From positions 233,685 through 297,684 of the forward strand of contig JAMWDI010000001.1 in NCBI GenBank assembly GCA_023819375.1: 64,000 nt of DNA, written 5' to 3'. A program made the translations under genes and the position numbers. Positions 1 to 9,416 of this stretch are shown here, one piece after another. The notes beneath the pieces are model-generated. The model was not told the DNA's origin, ran no database searches, and saw only the letters and a program-made list of their open reading frames with translations. Numbering within the stretch: position 1 is the first letter of the stretch; each line of letters begins with the position of its first letter. Source of the stretch: Candidatus Omnitrophota bacterium. Lineage in GTDB: Bacteria; Ratteibacteria; UBA8468; B48-G9; JAFGKM01.

Positions 1-81
1 TATGAGAATTTTTACAGAATTTATAAAGAATTATATCCTTCCTTGAAAAAAAATTTTGACAATCTCTCACAAATTTTGTAA
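1..81 (+). CDS. C-terminal end of a sugar kinase (FGGY/xylulokinase-like), partial
   Basis: The first 26 codons of the window form an open frame ending at TAA 79-81. The peptide ends in YKELYPSLKKNFDNL, which resembles the C-terminal helix of xylulokinase-type FGGY carbohydrate kinases (Y..LYp.L...f..L). Only this tail is visible, so the substrate cannot be named. The rpsI promoter overlaps its last codons. Confidence 0.45.
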   Translation, partial: YENFYRIYKELYPSLKKNFDNLSQIL

Positions 82-84
82 AAT
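56..84 (+). promoter_or_regulatory. Sigma70-type promoter for rpsI-argC
   Basis: TTGACA at 56-61, a 17-bp spacer and TAAAAT at 79-84, about 24 bp before the rpsI ATG. The boxes lie inside the 3' end of the preceding frame. rpsI therefore starts its own transcription unit here instead of following rplM as in most bacteria. Confidence 0.7.
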
Positions 85-107
85 TATTAATTTAAAAGGA
101 GTAATAA

Positions 108-506
108 ATGGAAAATAAAGATAAACTTATTATTGGTATTGGAAGAAGAAAAAAAGCCACAGCAGTTGTAAAAATGAAAGAAGGAAAGGGTGAAATTATA
201 ATTAATAAAAGAACACTGGAACAGTATTTTCCACTTTTTTATCAAAGAGAAGAAGCAATTAAACCCCTGATAGTGACTGATTTAAAAGATAAATTTGATT
301 TTGAAATAAAAACAGAAGGTGGTGGAATAAGTGGTCAAGTGGATGCAGTGAAACTTGGAATTGCAAGAGCCCTTGTTAAGTATGATCCATCTTTAACCCC
401 AAAATTGAAAGAATATGGACTTCTTACAAGAGACCCGAGGATGAAGGAAAGAAAAAAGTACGGACAGAAAGGAGCAAGAAAAAAATTCCAGTGGACCAAA
501 AGATAA
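108..506 (+). CDS. rpsI: 30S ribosomal protein S9
   Basis: 132 aa, normal S9 length. It is a small-subunit head protein whose basic C-terminal tail reaches the P-site tRNA. The family pattern is complete: GIGRRKKATAVVKM near the N-terminus, GGGISGQ and AVKLGIARAL in the middle, LLTRDPRMKERKKYGQKGAR at the end, and the terminal KR. An AAAGGAG Shine-Dalgarno lies just before the ATG. The usual partner rplM is not immediately upstream. argC follows with a 16-nt overlap. Confidence 0.96.
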   Translation: MENKDKLIIGIGRRKKATAVVKMKEGKGEIIINKRTLEQYFPLFYQREEAIKPLIVTDLKDKFDFEIKTEGGGISGQVDAVKLGIARALVKYDPSLTPKLKEYGLLTRDPRMKERKKYGQKGARKKFQWTKR

Positions 507-1522
507 AAGTTGGAATATTTGGAGCAAGTGGTTATGCTGGACAGAAACTTATAGAAATTCTTTTAAATCATCCTTTTGTTGAAATAACTGAATGTTATGT
601 TGCACCAGAAGAAGGAACACCTACTTTAGAAGAAATTAATCTTAAATTTAAAAAAAGAATAAACTTGAAATGTAAAAATTCTCCTGATTGGAAAAGCATA
701 GAAAAAAATTGTGATTGTGTCTTTCTTGCCTTGCCACATATTGTATCTATGAATTTTGTTCCAGAAATTTTGAAAATTGGGAAAGTTGTGATTGATTTAA
801 GTGCTGATTTCAGATTTAAAAATGTTGAAACCTACGAAAAATGGTATACAAAACATAAAAACCCTGAACTTTTACAGTCTGCAGTTTATGGCCTTCCTGA
901 AATGAATAGAGAAAAAATAAAAGATGCAAAACTTATTGCAAACCCGGGATGTTATCCTACAAGTATTATATTAGGTGTTTTACCACTTATAAAAAAGAAT
1001 TTAATAAAAAATGAAATAATTGCAAATAGTATAAGTGGTGTTTCAGGGGCTGGAAGAAATCCTTCCTTTTCTAATATGTTTGTTGAATGTAATGAAAATG
1101 TGAAAGCATATAAAATCGGAGAACATCGGCATCAACCTGAAATAGAAGAAATTTTAAACAATTTTGGTAAAAAAAATTATAAAGTTCTTTTTGTTCCCCA
1201 TCTTGCTCCATATAATCAAGGGATTTTATCAACAATTTATGTTGAATTAAAAGAAAAAACAAATTCTGGAGAGATACAGGATTTATATAATGAATTTTAT
1301 AAAGATGAACCATTTGTGAGAATTATGGATTATGGAGAAAGTGCTTCAACTAAAAATGTTTTTGATACAAATTTCTGTGATATTGGAATTAAACTTATTG
1401 ATGAGAAAAAAGTTGTAATAACTTCTGCAATAGATAATTTAGTAAAAGGGGCAAGTGGTCAAGCAATCCAAAATATGAATATAATTTTTGGTTTTAAAGA
1501 GACATTACCTTTCATATTTTAA
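491..1522 (+). CDS. argC: N-acetyl-gamma-glutamyl-phosphate reductase
   Basis: 343 aa, full length. It catalyses the NADPH-dependent reduction of N-acetylglutamyl phosphate to the semialdehyde in arginine and ornithine synthesis. The N-terminal nucleotide-binding loop is GIFGASGYAG (residues 8-17). The catalytic cysteine is in ANPGCYPTS (about Cys154), and the substrate-site motif GEHRHQPEI lies near residue 210. It starts with GTG, overlaps the end of rpsI by 16 nt, and has AAAGGAG at 468-474. No other arg gene is in the window, so it is an isolated pathway member in a mixed operon. Confidence 0.95.
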   Translation: MDQKIKVGIFGASGYAGQKLIEILLNHPFVEITECYVAPEEGTPTLEEINLKFKKRINLKCKNSPDWKSIEKNCDCVFLALPHIVSMNFVPEILKIGKVVIDLSADFRFKNVETYEKWYTKHKNPELLQSAVYGLPEMNREKIKDAKLIANPGCYPTSIILGVLPLIKKNLIKNEIIANSISGVSGAGRNPSFSNMFVECNENVKAYKIGEHRHQPEIEEILNNFGKKNYKVLFVPHLAPYNQGILSTIYVELKEKTNSGEIQDLYNEFYKDEPFVRIMDYGESASTKNVFDTNFCDIGIKLIDEKKVVITSAIDNLVKGASGQAIQNMNIIFGFKETLPFIF

Positions 1523-1534
1523 ATTTTTAAAAAT

Positions 1535-2101
1535 ATGAAATTGGTCTTTCTTGATAGAGACGGAGTTATTTCAATTTTTACACCAAATGATTATATTAAA
1601 AAATGGTCTGAATTTGAATTTATACCAGAAGGGATTGAAGGATTGAAAATTTTAAAATCTGCAGGCTATAAAGTTATAATAATTTCAAATCAGGCAGGCG
1701 TTAACAAAGGGCTCTTTACAATGGATGACTTAAATGAGATAACAGAAAATATGTTGGAGGAATTGAGAAAAAAAGGGATTGATAATATTTTAAAAGTTTA
1801 TTACTGTATACATAAAAAAGAAGAAAATTGTGAATGTAGAAAGCCAAAAATAGGGCTTTTTAAAAAAGCAGAGGAAGATTTTGGAAAGATTGATTTTTCA
1901 AAAACATATTTTATTGGTGATTCTGATATAGATATTATTGCTGGTAAAAATATTGGAACAAAGACAATTTTAGTTTTAACAGGAAAAACGAAATCAAAAG
2001 AAGAAGTTGAAAATTGGGAAATAAAACCAGATTACATTTTTAATGACTTAAAAGAAGCGGTAAAATTTATAGTTAAAATAGAAAAAAATGGAAAAGTATG
2101 A
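1535..2101 (+). CDS. gmhB: HAD-IIIA phosphatase, D-glycero-heptose-1,7-bisphosphate phosphatase (GmhB) type
   Basis: 188 aa, typical for the family. HAD motif I is FLDRDGVI (nucleophile Asp7, acid Asp9), motif II is SNQAGV, and motif IV is GDSDIDIIAGKN. A zinc loop CIH...CECRKP at about residues 91-104 is the hallmark of GmhB and the related histidinol-phosphatase group. GmhB dephosphorylates heptose bisphosphate for LPS or S-layer heptose. Because argC is next to it, histidinol phosphatase cannot be excluded. The start is 12 bp after argC and the end overlaps lpd by 14 nt. Confidence 0.82.
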   Translation: MKLVFLDRDGVISIFTPNDYIKKWSEFEFIPEGIEGLKILKSAGYKVIIISNQAGVNKGLFTMDDLNEITENMLEELRKKGIDNILKVYYCIHKKEENCECRKPKIGLFKKAEEDFGKIDFSKTYFIGDSDIDIIAGKNIGTKTILVLTGKTKSKEEVENWEIKPDYIFNDLKEAVKFIVKIEKNGKV

Positions 2102-3398
2102 TGTAATAATAATTGGAGGAGGACCTGCTGGATATCCCTGTGCCATAAGATGTTCCCAATATGGGAAAAAAGTTCTTTTAATTGAAGAATTTGCTATTGG
2201 TGGTGTATGTTTGAATAGAGGTTGTATTCCAACAAAAGCATTATATTCAATCTCTGAGGAAATTTCTTCTGTTAAATATAGTTCCATTGAGAAAAAAGTG
2301 AATTATGACTGGAATAAGATTTTAAATGAAGTTTTAAATGATATTATTTTAAGATTAAGAGTAGGTATAAGTATGCTTCTTAAAAGTTATGGTGTTGAGT
2401 TAATTAAAGGGAAAGCAAAGTTTAAAGATATAAAAACTGTTGAAGTTAATGGAAATTTTTACACTGCTGAAAATATTGTTATTGCAACTGGCTCTTCTTC
2501 CTATGTTCCAGAATGTTTTAAAAATGACAAAAGAGTTATAACATCTGATCATATTTGGGAATTTCAAAAATTACCTCAAAATCTTGCTATTATAGGTGGA
2601 GGATTTATTGGATGTGAATTTGCCTCAATTTTGAACAAATTTGGCGTTAAAGTAAAAATATATGAAATGATGGATACACTTTTACCAGGAAAGGATAAAG
2701 AAATAACTGAATTGTTGAAAAAATCATTTGAAAAAAGGGGAATTGAAGTTCATTTAAATCAAAAATTGGAAAATTGTGAAAGTATAGAAGAAGAAAAAAT
2801 TTTTGTTTCGGTTGGAAGGGTATCAAATATTCCAGAGATTGAAGGTCTTGAATATGATAAAAAAGGAATCAAAACAGATGAAAGATTAAAAACAAATATT
2901 GAAGGAATTTATGCTGCAGGAGATGTCAACGGAAAATATCAACTTGCTTATGTTGCAACAAAAGAAGGTGAAATAGCAGCAGAAAATATTTGTGATAGAG
3001 AAGCATTTATAAACTATGATGTTATTCCAGAAGTTGTATTTACAGACCCTGAAATTGGGGTATGTGGTTTAACAGAGGAAAAGGCAAAAGAAAAAGGAAT
3101 TGATGTAATTGTTGGTAAATTTCCTTATTCTGCTCTTGGTCGTGCCTATGCTGATAAAAAAACTGATGGCTTATTTAAGGTTATTGCTGAAAAGGATACA
3201 GAAAAAATAATTGGAATACATATAATAGGAAAATCTGCAACTGAACTAATCTCTTTTGCTACACTTGCCATTGCTAACGAATTGAAAATAAAAGATCTTG
3301 AAAAAATATTCTATTGTCATCCAACTTTTTCCGAAGGAATAATGGAAGCAATAAATGATTTAAATAAAAAAAGTATACATTTGCCACCAAAAATATGA
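2088..3398 (+). CDS. lpd: Dihydrolipoyl dehydrogenase (E3)
   Basis: 436 aa FAD disulfide oxidoreductase that reoxidises dihydrolipoyl groups with NAD+. The FAD loop is IIIGGGPAGYPCA (residues 7-19). The redox pair is GGVCLNRGCIPTKA (Cys41 and Cys46), the NAD loop AIIGGGFIGCEFA is near 165, and the catalytic His-Glu sits in CHPTFSEGIMEA near the C-terminus. It overlaps both neighbours and is followed by lipA. Together the pair points to a lipoyl complex, such as glycine cleavage or a 2-oxoacid dehydrogenase, whose other subunits lie outside the window. Confidence 0.93.
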   Translation: MEKYDVIIIGGGPAGYPCAIRCSQYGKKVLLIEEFAIGGVCLNRGCIPTKALYSISEEISSVKYSSIEKKVNYDWNKILNEVLNDIILRLRVGISMLLKSYGVELIKGKAKFKDIKTVEVNGNFYTAENIVIATGSSSYVPECFKNDKRVITSDHIWEFQKLPQNLAIIGGGFIGCEFASILNKFGVKVKIYEMMDTLLPGKDKEITELLKKSFEKRGIEVHLNQKLENCESIEEEKIFVSVGRVSNIPEIEGLEYDKKGIKTDERLKTNIEGIYAAGDVNGKYQLAYVATKEGEIAAENICDREAFINYDVIPEVVFTDPEIGVCGLTEEKAKEKGIDVIVGKFPYSALGRAYADKKTDGLFKVIAEKDTEKIIGIHIIGKSATELISFATLAIANELKIKDLEKIFYCHPTFSEGIMEAINDLNKKSIHLPPKI

Positions 3399-4243
3399 TT
3401 CCTGAATATATTAAAAAAAGAATTTCCTATTGCGAAAAAGATTATGAAATTTTTAAAAATTTTTTAGAATCACATTCAGTCAACACAGTCTGTAAAAATG
3501 CCAACTGTCCAAATATCTATGAATGTTTCAGAAAAAATTATGCTTCTTTTATGATTCTTGGAAATATCTGTACAAGAAATTGTAAATTTTGCAGTGTAAA
3601 TAAAGGGAAACCACAACCTCTTGACGAAAAAGAGCCAAAAAAAATTGCAGAGGTTGTTAAAAAATTTAAAATGAAATATGTTGTTATTACCTCAGTTACA
3701 AGAGATGATCTTCCAGATGGTGGAGCATTACAATTTAAAAAAACAGTTGAAGAGATAAAAAAAATAAGTCCTCAAACAAAAATAGAACTCCTTATTCCTG
3801 ATTTCAAGGGCGACATTTCTATATTGAATATTATCTTTAATTCTCAACCAGATGTAATTTCTCATAATATTGAAACTGTAAAATCACTTTATCCAATCAT
3901 CAGACCCAAAGCCAATTATGAAACTTCTCTACAAATACTCTCTGAAATAAAAAAAGCAGGATTTACAACAAAATCAGGATTTATGATAGGACTTGGTGAA
4001 ACAGAAAATGAAATATATGAAATTATGAATGATATTTTAAAAACTGGCTGCGATATTCTTGTTATTGGTCAATATTTAAAATCTTCTAAAAATGGTTATG
4101 AAGTAAAGAAATTCTATACAGAAGAATTTTTTAAGAAACTTGAAAATTATGGTCTTCAAATTGGTTTTAAAAAGATTTACGCTGGCATTTTTTATAGAAC
4201 TTCTTATCTTGCCGATACTTTCTGTCAAAATTATTTTGATTGA
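3395..4243 (+). CDS. lipA: Lipoyl synthase (radical SAM)
   Basis: 282 aa. It inserts two sulfurs into octanoyl-carrier proteins. The auxiliary cluster motif is C33-x4-C38-x5-C44 (CKNANCPNIYEC), the radical-SAM triad is C59TRNC63KFC66, and the C-terminal serine ligand is in RTSYLAD (about Ser270). These are the full set of LipA iron-sulfur ligands. It overlaps lpd by 4 nt (ATGA), so translation is probably coupled. Its 3' end overlaps the convergent DHS-like gene by 13 nt. Confidence 0.95.
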   Translation: MIPEYIKKRISYCEKDYEIFKNFLESHSVNTVCKNANCPNIYECFRKNYASFMILGNICTRNCKFCSVNKGKPQPLDEKEPKKIAEVVKKFKMKYVVITSVTRDDLPDGGALQFKKTVEEIKKISPQTKIELLIPDFKGDISILNIIFNSQPDVISHNIETVKSLYPIIRPKANYETSLQILSEIKKAGFTTKSGFMIGLGETENEIYEIMNDILKTGCDILVIGQYLKSSKNGYEVKKFYTEEFFKKLENYGLQIGFKKIYAGIFYRTSYLADTFCQNYFD

Positions 4244-5256
4244 AAAATTTTTGCCCAGTTTTTAGGTTTTCTATCTTTTACTTTTTGATAAACATATGCA
4301 GCAATAATTGGAAATGCTATTGTTGCCTCACAGTAAATCATTTCAGTATTTGGAAAATCGACTTTCCCCCAAGAATGAGCCTCTTTTAATGTTGAACCAG
4401 AAAGAGCGCCATCTCTTACATCTGCTACTGTTATCTGAATTGCATATTTATGCATTGGAACAGATCTTTCAAGGACATCTGCGCATACAACCACATCTTG
4501 TGTAAAATTTTTTGGCACTCCTCCACCAATCATTACAACTCCTGTCTCTTTTGCTTCAATTTTCAACTGTGTAAGTTCACGAAAATCCTTAACAGAATCA
4601 ATACTTACATGTTTGTCTGGATGTTTTGTCTGATGATAAACAAGTCCAAAACCAGCAGAACAATCAGAAAAAGCAGGAACAAATATAGGCACATTTTTCT
4701 CATAGGCAGCAAGAACAACTGAATCATCCGATTTTATTCCTTTTTCTTTCAGGTATTTCCCCATCTCCCATATAAATTCTCTTGAAGAATAAGGTCTTGG
4801 TTCAAGTTTTTCTGCAATTTCCGCAATTGTCATATCACATATTCTTAACTCATCTTCATCTATAAAAGTATCATATATTCTATCTATGTGAAGTTTATTT
4901 AATTCTCTGTCGTCAACATCTGGACTTCCTATATAATGTCTAAATCCGAGTGCTTCAAAAAAATCCTGATCAACAATTATTGCTCCTGAAGAAACAATTA
5001 CATCAACGAGGTTATTTCTAATTAAATCACATACAACATTTTTAAGTCCTGCACTAAAAAGAGACCCTGCAAGAGTCAAAATTACTGTAACTTCTTCATC
5101 CCTCAACATTTTTTCATATAATTTTGCACCATAGGCAAGAGTTCTTGCAGAAAAGGACATTTTAGAAAACATTTCTATAATTGGAATAGCATCTATTTTT
5201 TTTATATCAAAATGCTCAACACACTCCTTTAAATAATCTTTTTTATTTTTTTCCAT
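4231..5256 (-). CDS. Deoxyhypusine synthase-like protein, probable homospermidine or polyamine synthase
   Basis: 341 aa from the preferred start. The NAD-binding GGGVPKNFTQD motif and the segment STLKEAHSWGKVD, holding the lysine that forms the imine intermediate in DHS, are present. Bacteria lack eIF5A, and a cyanobacterial homologue (SpeY) makes homospermidine, so a polyamine aminobutyl transfer is likelier than hypusine formation. A pyruvoyl arginine decarboxylase lies 1.4 kb away. The start is set at ATG 5256 because AAGGAG at 5265-5270 is 8 nt away. An ATG at 5262 would be only 2 nt from it. Confidence 0.85.
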   Translation of the reverse strand: MEKNKKDYLKECVEHFDIKKIDAIPIIEMFSKMSFSARTLAYGAKLYEKMLRDEEVTVILTLAGSLFSAGLKNVVCDLIRNNLVDVIVSSGAIIVDQDFFEALGFRHYIGSPDVDDRELNKLHIDRIYDTFIDEDELRICDMTIAEIAEKLEPRPYSSREFIWEMGKYLKEKGIKSDDSVVLAAYEKNVPIFVPAFSDCSAGFGLVYHQTKHPDKHVSIDSVKDFRELTQLKIEAKETGVVMIGGGVPKNFTQDVVVCADVLERSVPMHKYAIQITVADVRDGALSGSTLKEAHSWGKVDFPNTEMIYCEATIAFPIIAAYVYQKVKDRKPKNWAKIFQSK

Positions 5257-5288
5257 TGACATAACTCCTTTTTATTTTTTAATTTAAA

Positions 5289-5317
5289 ATTTTACCATTT
5301 AAAAACAAAAAATCCAA
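5289..5317 (-). promoter_or_regulatory. Promoter of the DHS-like gene, extended -10
   Basis: On the minus strand TTGGAT (5317-5312), 17 bp, then TAAAAT (5294-5289) preceded by TGG, which makes an extended -10. It lies about 33 bp upstream of the start codon and is back to back with the tauE promoter. Confidence 0.6.
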
Positions 5318-5338
5318 TTTTTATTTACAAAAAAATTT

Positions 5339-5367
5339 TTGACAGAAAAATTTTAAAATTATATATT
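5339..5367 (+). promoter_or_regulatory. Promoter of the tauE-like gene
   Basis: TTGACA (5339-5344), 17 bp, TATATT (5362-5367). The ATG is only 14 nt beyond the -10 box, leaving a leader of about 7-8 nt with no Shine-Dalgarno. Confidence 0.65.
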
Positions 5368-5381
5368 TTGAAAATTTAAAA

Positions 5382-6122
5382 ATGGGAAATATTTACAATT
5401 TAAACTTTTTCAAAATTTTTCTGCTTGAAATAAACTCCTTTTTAATAGGGATTTCAAAAACAGGTATTCCAGGACTTGGCATTCTTGCAATTCCGTTAAC
5501 TGCAATAGTTTTGCCTCCAAAAATTTCAACTGGGGTAATATTACCTATGCTTATTCTTGGAGATATTTTTGCTGTAAGTTATTACAGAAAAAAGGCAATC
5601 TGGAAATATATTTTTCGTCTTTTACCATTTGCTATTTTGGGAGTTATAATTGGGTATTTTTTACTCGGTAAAATAAATGATAAAATGCTTGGCAAATTTA
5701 TAGGTTCTGTTATACTCATAATTCTTTTACTCAACTGGTACTGGAATAAAAAAGGCATTAAAATACCTGAAAAATTTCTTTTTGCAGTATTTATGGGAAT
5801 ATTTGCAGGTATTACAACAATGATGGCAAATGCAGCAGGACCAATTTTAATAATTTATTTGCTTTCAATGAAACTTCCAAAAACAGAATTTGTTGGAACA
5901 GGAGCATGGTATTTTTTTATTTTAAACTGGATTAAAGTGCCTTTCAGTGTTAGTTTGGGTTTGATAAATCTTTATTCCTTAAAATTAAACCTTATGTTAT
6001 TTCCAGGATTAACTCTGGGTGCTTTTGGAGGGATATTCTTCTTAAAAAAAATTCCTCAAAAAATTTTTAATCAGGTTGTTCAAATACTTGCTGGAATTTC
6101 GTCTTTAAAACTCATTTTTTAA
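5382..6122 (+). CDS. TauE/SafE-family membrane exporter
   Basis: 246 aa integral membrane protein with about seven to eight hydrophobic segments. It has the two repeated halves of the TauE/SafE (DUF81) family: [16 protein letters not shown] near residue 25 and [19 protein letters not shown] near residue 145. The family exports sulfite, sulfoacetate or other small organic anions. The substrate here cannot be read from sequence. It is a single-gene unit with its own promoter and a very short untranslated leader. Its end overlaps the convergent ispF gene by 11 nt. Confidence 0.82.
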   Translation: MGNIYNLNFFKIFLLEINSFLIGISKTGIPGLGILAIPLTAIVLPPKISTGVILPMLILGDIFAVSYYRKKAIWKYIFRLLPFAILGVIIGYFLLGKINDKMLGKFIGSVILIILLLNWYWNKKGIKIPEKFLFAVFMGIFAGITTMMANAAGPILIIYLLSMKLPKTEFVGTGAWYFFILNWIKVPFSVSLGLINLYSLKLNLMLFPGLTLGAFGGIFFLKKIPQKIFNQVVQILAGISSLKLIF

Positions 6123-6582
6123 GAATCAATACACTTGAAAAGGAAGCACAATAATCATTATCTTTATCAATCATTTCAGTTGTTTTTGCCTTAATCCCTA
6201 TCATTTCTTTTGGTATTTCTAAAATTTTGGCAAGACTTTCTTTAATTAAATCAAAATATGGTAAAATTTTTGGTTTTTCACATATGACTATATTATCAAT
6301 ATTATTTATTTCATATCCATCTTCTCTTAAAAACTCAATAACTTTCTTTAAAATCTCCCTACTTTCAATCCCTTTTATTTTTTCATCTGTATCAGGGAAA
6401 TAATATCCTATATCCGGCCTCCCAAGTGCCCCTAAAATTGCATCACTTATTGAGTGTAATAAAACGTCTCCATCACTGTGTCCAAGAAGTCCTTTATAAT
6501 AAGGTATTTCAACACCCCCAAGAATAAATTTTCTATTCTCAACAAATCTGTGAATATCAAAGCCTATACCAACTTTAAACAT
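6112..6582 (-). CDS. ispF: 2-C-methyl-D-erythritol 2,4-cyclodiphosphate synthase
   Basis: 156 aa, normal length. It is the MEP-pathway enzyme that cyclises CDP-methylerythritol phosphate to MEcPP. The zinc ligands are in GFDIHRF (Asp8, His10) and [22 protein letters not shown] (His near 34). The [10 protein letters not shown] loop and a KTTE motif near residue 133 are also present. The C-terminal half diverges from the common KATTTEGLG form but keeps the framework. No Shine-Dalgarno precedes the ATG. An extended -10 box ends 6 bp upstream, so a leaderless transcript is likely. Confidence 0.93.
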   Translation of the reverse strand: MFKVGIGFDIHRFVENRKFILGGVEIPYYKGLLGHSDGDVLLHSISDAILGALGRPDIGYYFPDTDEKIKGIESREILKKVIEFLREDGYEINNIDNIVICEKPKILPYFDLIKESLAKILEIPKEMIGIKAKTTEMIDKDNDYCASFSSVLILKK

Positions 6583-6588
6583 TTTAAA

Positions 6589-6597
6589 ATGATACCA
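6589..6597 (-). promoter_or_regulatory. Extended -10 promoter of ispF, probably leaderless
   Basis: Minus strand TGG followed by TATCAT (6594-6589), with 6 bp to the ATG at 6582. No clear -35 and no Shine-Dalgarno are seen. Confidence 0.45.
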
Positions 6598-6630
6598 AAT
6601 CCCTTATATTTCCAAATTTATTTTTTAAAA

Positions 6631-7173
6631 TTAAAGTATAAAAACAGCAGCAGCAACAACTGTCGTCCAGAGGCCATTTTTATCACCAATGGCTGATTGA
6701 GTGATATTTGTTGTTTTAACAATTCTACCCGACATTTTCCATATTTCTTTTTTCTCATCATAGGAAGATTCAGGATCAAATTCAAGTCCAAGAATTGTTG
6801 CAAGCATTGTTGCTGCAAGATCTTCTGCATAATCTCCTGCTTTCTCCTCAGTTTCTCCAAATCCTATGTGTTCTGAAAGATACCCATATTGATTCGGATC
6901 TTTAGGGATTGCTATTCCAACAGAAGCAGTTATTAGCCGATGGGGCTCATTTGTTGAATTTCTACTCATCACTGTATAAAGAATTTGACCAGGCTTTAAC
7001 AGTTTTAATCCTTCTTTTTTGGAAATTAATTTACAACCAGGAGGGAAAATACTTGAAATGGAAACAAGATTAAATTGGGCAATCCCTGCGTCTCTAAGTG
7101 CTTTCTCAAAACTTGTAAGTTTTTCTTTATCCTTCCCTACTCCTTTTGTCAGAAAAACCATCCTCGGTACCAT
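6631..7173 (-). CDS. pdaD: Pyruvoyl-dependent arginine decarboxylase
   Basis: 180 aa, typical of PvlArgDC. It decarboxylates arginine to agmatine using a pyruvoyl group generated by self-cleavage. The cleavage site is the Ser-Ser pair in [13 protein letters not shown] (about residues 40-41), and the active-site glutamate is in [17 protein letters not shown]. The family is common in archaea and scattered in bacteria. The start has AAGGAGGG 6 nt upstream. It is the last gene of the secG-to-iolB run. Agmatine would feed polyamine synthesis with the DHS-like protein, but no agmatinase is in the window. Confidence 0.92.
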   Translation of the reverse strand: MVPRMVFLTKGVGKDKEKLTSFEKALRDAGIAQFNLVSISSIFPPGCKLISKKEGLKLLKPGQILYTVMSRNSTNEPHRLITASVGIAIPKDPNQYGYLSEHIGFGETEEKAGDYAEDLAATMLATILGLEFDPESSYDEKKEIWKMSGRIVKTTNITQSAIGDKNGLWTTVVAAAVFIL

Positions 7174-7187
7174 TTTTTCCCTCCTTT

Positions 7188-7955
7188 TTAAAAATTATAA
7201 TCTGGATGAAATGATGTCTTCAATTCTCTTTTTTCACCTGCAAGTGCCCAAAGATAGTATATTTGATGCTTTGGAATTACACCAACTGGATGATATCCTT
7301 TTGGGATTGTTACTAAGTCATTATTTCTTATAAGAAAAAGATTATCTTCATTGTCATCAAAAATTCTTATAATTCCAAATCCTGTTGGTGGTAAAATTTT
7401 AAAGAAATAAATTTCTTCCAGAGAATTTTCATATGGAGGATTATTTTCATCATGTTTATGAGGGGGATAACTTGACCAGTTTCCTGCATCATTTATAGTT
7501 TCTCCAAGTATTATTCTTTCTGCTTGAAAGGTTTCCGGTATTATATCTGCAATATTTCTAAAATATGTTTCTTCTCCTACTCTCCTGAACTTTATTTCTT
7601 TTGAATTCAAAAATTTGGGTTTACCAATTCCTTTCGCGGGACAACCAACAACACATATTTCTGTCTTCTTTTCAAATTCAATTTCATATTCAAAAAATGG
7701 TGGTAAATAAACTGCTGAAGGTGGTTCTTCAAAAACATTTTTTCTTTTTAAAACACCGATCAATTTTTTCTCAACATAAAAATTACATTTTCCTTCAGTT
7801 ATAACAAAAACACTTTCATTTTTTTCTGTATTACCCTTAAAAACATCCCTTTCTTTTCTTATTATAGAAAAAGATAAAAGTTTTAAATCAGAATTTTCTG
7901 GTGATAATATTTTTTGATATCCCTCCTTATCCTCAACTTTTAAATGTATTGCCAT
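7188..7955 (-). CDS. iolB: 5-deoxy-glucuronate isomerase
   Basis: 255 aa from the preferred start. It isomerises 5-deoxy-D-glucuronate in myo-inositol breakdown. The double-cupin metal-site motif [25 protein letters not shown] is near residue 155, and KGYHPV lies in the C-terminal cupin. A GTG at 7964 overlaps the Shine-Dalgarno AAGGAG, and ATG 7955 has an 8-nt spacing from it, so ATG is chosen. No other iol gene is nearby, so a full inositol pathway is not shown. Confidence 0.88.
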   Translation of the reverse strand: MAIHLKVEDKEGYQKILSPENSDLKLLSFSIIRKERDVFKGNTEKNESVFVITEGKCNFYVEKKLIGVLKRKNVFEEPPSAVYLPPFFEYEIEFEKKTEICVVGCPAKGIGKPKFLNSKEIKFRRVGEETYFRNIADIIPETFQAERIILGETINDAGNWSSYPPHKHDENNPPYENSLEEIYFFKILPPTGFGIIRIFDDNEDNLFLIRNNDLVTIPKGYHPVGVIPKHQIYYLWALAGEKRELKTSFHPDYNF

Positions 7956-7970
7956 CTTCTTCACTCCTTT

Positions 7971-9416
7971 TTATAATTTTTCCTCTATTTTGAACTCTCC
8001 TTTCTTAAAATTGAGGTTCACTTTTAATTCAATTCTATCAGAAAAAACTAAATTTTTAAATAGTTGATTTTTGAAAATAAATTCATATAAATCTCTTGAG
8101 AGTTCAATTTCAAGTTTATAATTATATGATTTTAAGTTCAAAATTTCAAATATTCTTTTTTTAATTTCTAAAAAAACAGATTCTATATTTTTTCTTAAAC
8201 CTATTCCATTACATAATTCGCAATCTTCCAATAACAAGTCATAAATTGAATAATCATTTTTTTCTCGCGTCAATCCCAAAATTCCTAAATTTGAAGTAAA
8301 TAAAATATTAAACTTTGCCTTATCAAAACTCAAATTAGTAATGAATTTTTTGAAAACCTGTTTTTTATCCTCTTTTTTCATATTTATAAAGTCAATAATA
8401 ATTATACCTGAAATATTTCTACATCTAATTTGCCTTGGTATTTCATCTGCTGCTTCAAGATTTGTTCTTAAAACTGTTTCTTCAACATTTTCGTCTTCTG
8501 CTCTTCCTGTATTTACGTCAATAGATGTGAGAGTCTCTCCTTTTTCTATAATCAAATGGCCTCCAGAAGGTAAAAATACTTTTTTAGAAATGAAATTTTC
8601 AATTTCATTTTCCAAATCATAATATATGAAAATTGGGACTTTATTTTTATAAAGAAAAATTTTACCCTTTAATTCTGGAATAAGAAAATTAATATATTTT
8701 TCTACTTGAGAAAAAATAAATTCATCATCAACTTCAACTCTAACACAATTTTCATCAACGTAATCTCTTATAATCCTCAGATAAACAGGTAATTCTTTCC
8801 AAAGTAAATAAGGTGCTTTATGTTTTTTATAATCCCTTTTAATTTTTTTCCATATATTTAAAATTTGTCTGATTTCTTTATAAATAATATCTTCAGATTT
8901 CCATTTTGAAGCAGTTCTTATTATAAATCCATATTTTCCTCCAATGGCATTTCTAAAAATTTTAAACAACCTATTTCTTTCTTTTCTATCCTCAATTTTC
9001 CTTGAAATTTTTTGTATTTTAAGGTTTGGCAAAAAGACAAAGTACCTTCCAGGCAAAACAATATTTTCTGAAACTTTTGGTGATTTCTCTCTTTCACCTG
9101 GTTTACAAATTTGAACAAGAATTTCATTTTCTGGACTTAAAATTCTTGATTCAAATGGCAACTCTTCAAATTCATCATATAGTACATAGAAATCCTTTGT
9201 ATCAAATTGTAAAAAACCACTTTTCATTTCTCCAATATTAATAAAAGCGGAATTAAGTCCTGGCAAAACTTTTTCTATTTTCCCTTTATATATATTCCCA
9301 ATTTGAGGACCAAAATCTGGTTTATAGACAAAAAAATTATCTATCTTACCATTCTTTTCAAAAACAATTCTTAAAATAACTTTTTCATTATTTATCAAAA
9401 CCCTATATTTATCCAT
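7971..9416 (-). CDS. rng: Ribonuclease E/G family endoribonuclease
   Basis: 481 aa, close to RNase G length and lacking the long RNase E tail. The S1 domain starts with GNIYKGKIEKVLPGLNSAFINIG (about residue 36). The DNase I-like metal site has TSIDVNTG (Asp near 300) and IIIIDFINM (Asp near 343). The zinc link is CELCNG near 415. It would cut single-stranded RNA in rRNA maturation and mRNA decay. ATG 9416 is preferred over the in-frame TTG at 9425. It overlaps the DUF2344 gene, a conserved partnership. Confidence 0.9.
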   Translation of the reverse strand: MDKYRVLINNEKVILRIVFEKNGKIDNFFVYKPDFGPQIGNIYKGKIEKVLPGLNSAFINIGEMKSGFLQFDTKDFYVLYDEFEELPFESRILSPENEILVQICKPGEREKSPKVSENIVLPGRYFVFLPNLKIQKISRKIEDRKERNRLFKIFRNAIGGKYGFIIRTASKWKSEDIIYKEIRQILNIWKKIKRDYKKHKAPYLLWKELPVYLRIIRDYVDENCVRVEVDDEFIFSQVEKYINFLIPELKGKIFLYKNKVPIFIYYDLENEIENFISKKVFLPSGGHLIIEKGETLTSIDVNTGRAEDENVEETVLRTNLEAADEIPRQIRCRNISGIIIIDFINMKKEDKKQVFKKFITNLSFDKAKFNILFTSNLGILGLTREKNDYSIYDLLLEDCELCNGIGLRKNIESVFLEIKKRIFEILNLKSYNYKLEIELSRDLYEFIFKNQLFKNLVFSDRIELKVNLNFKKGEFKIEEKL

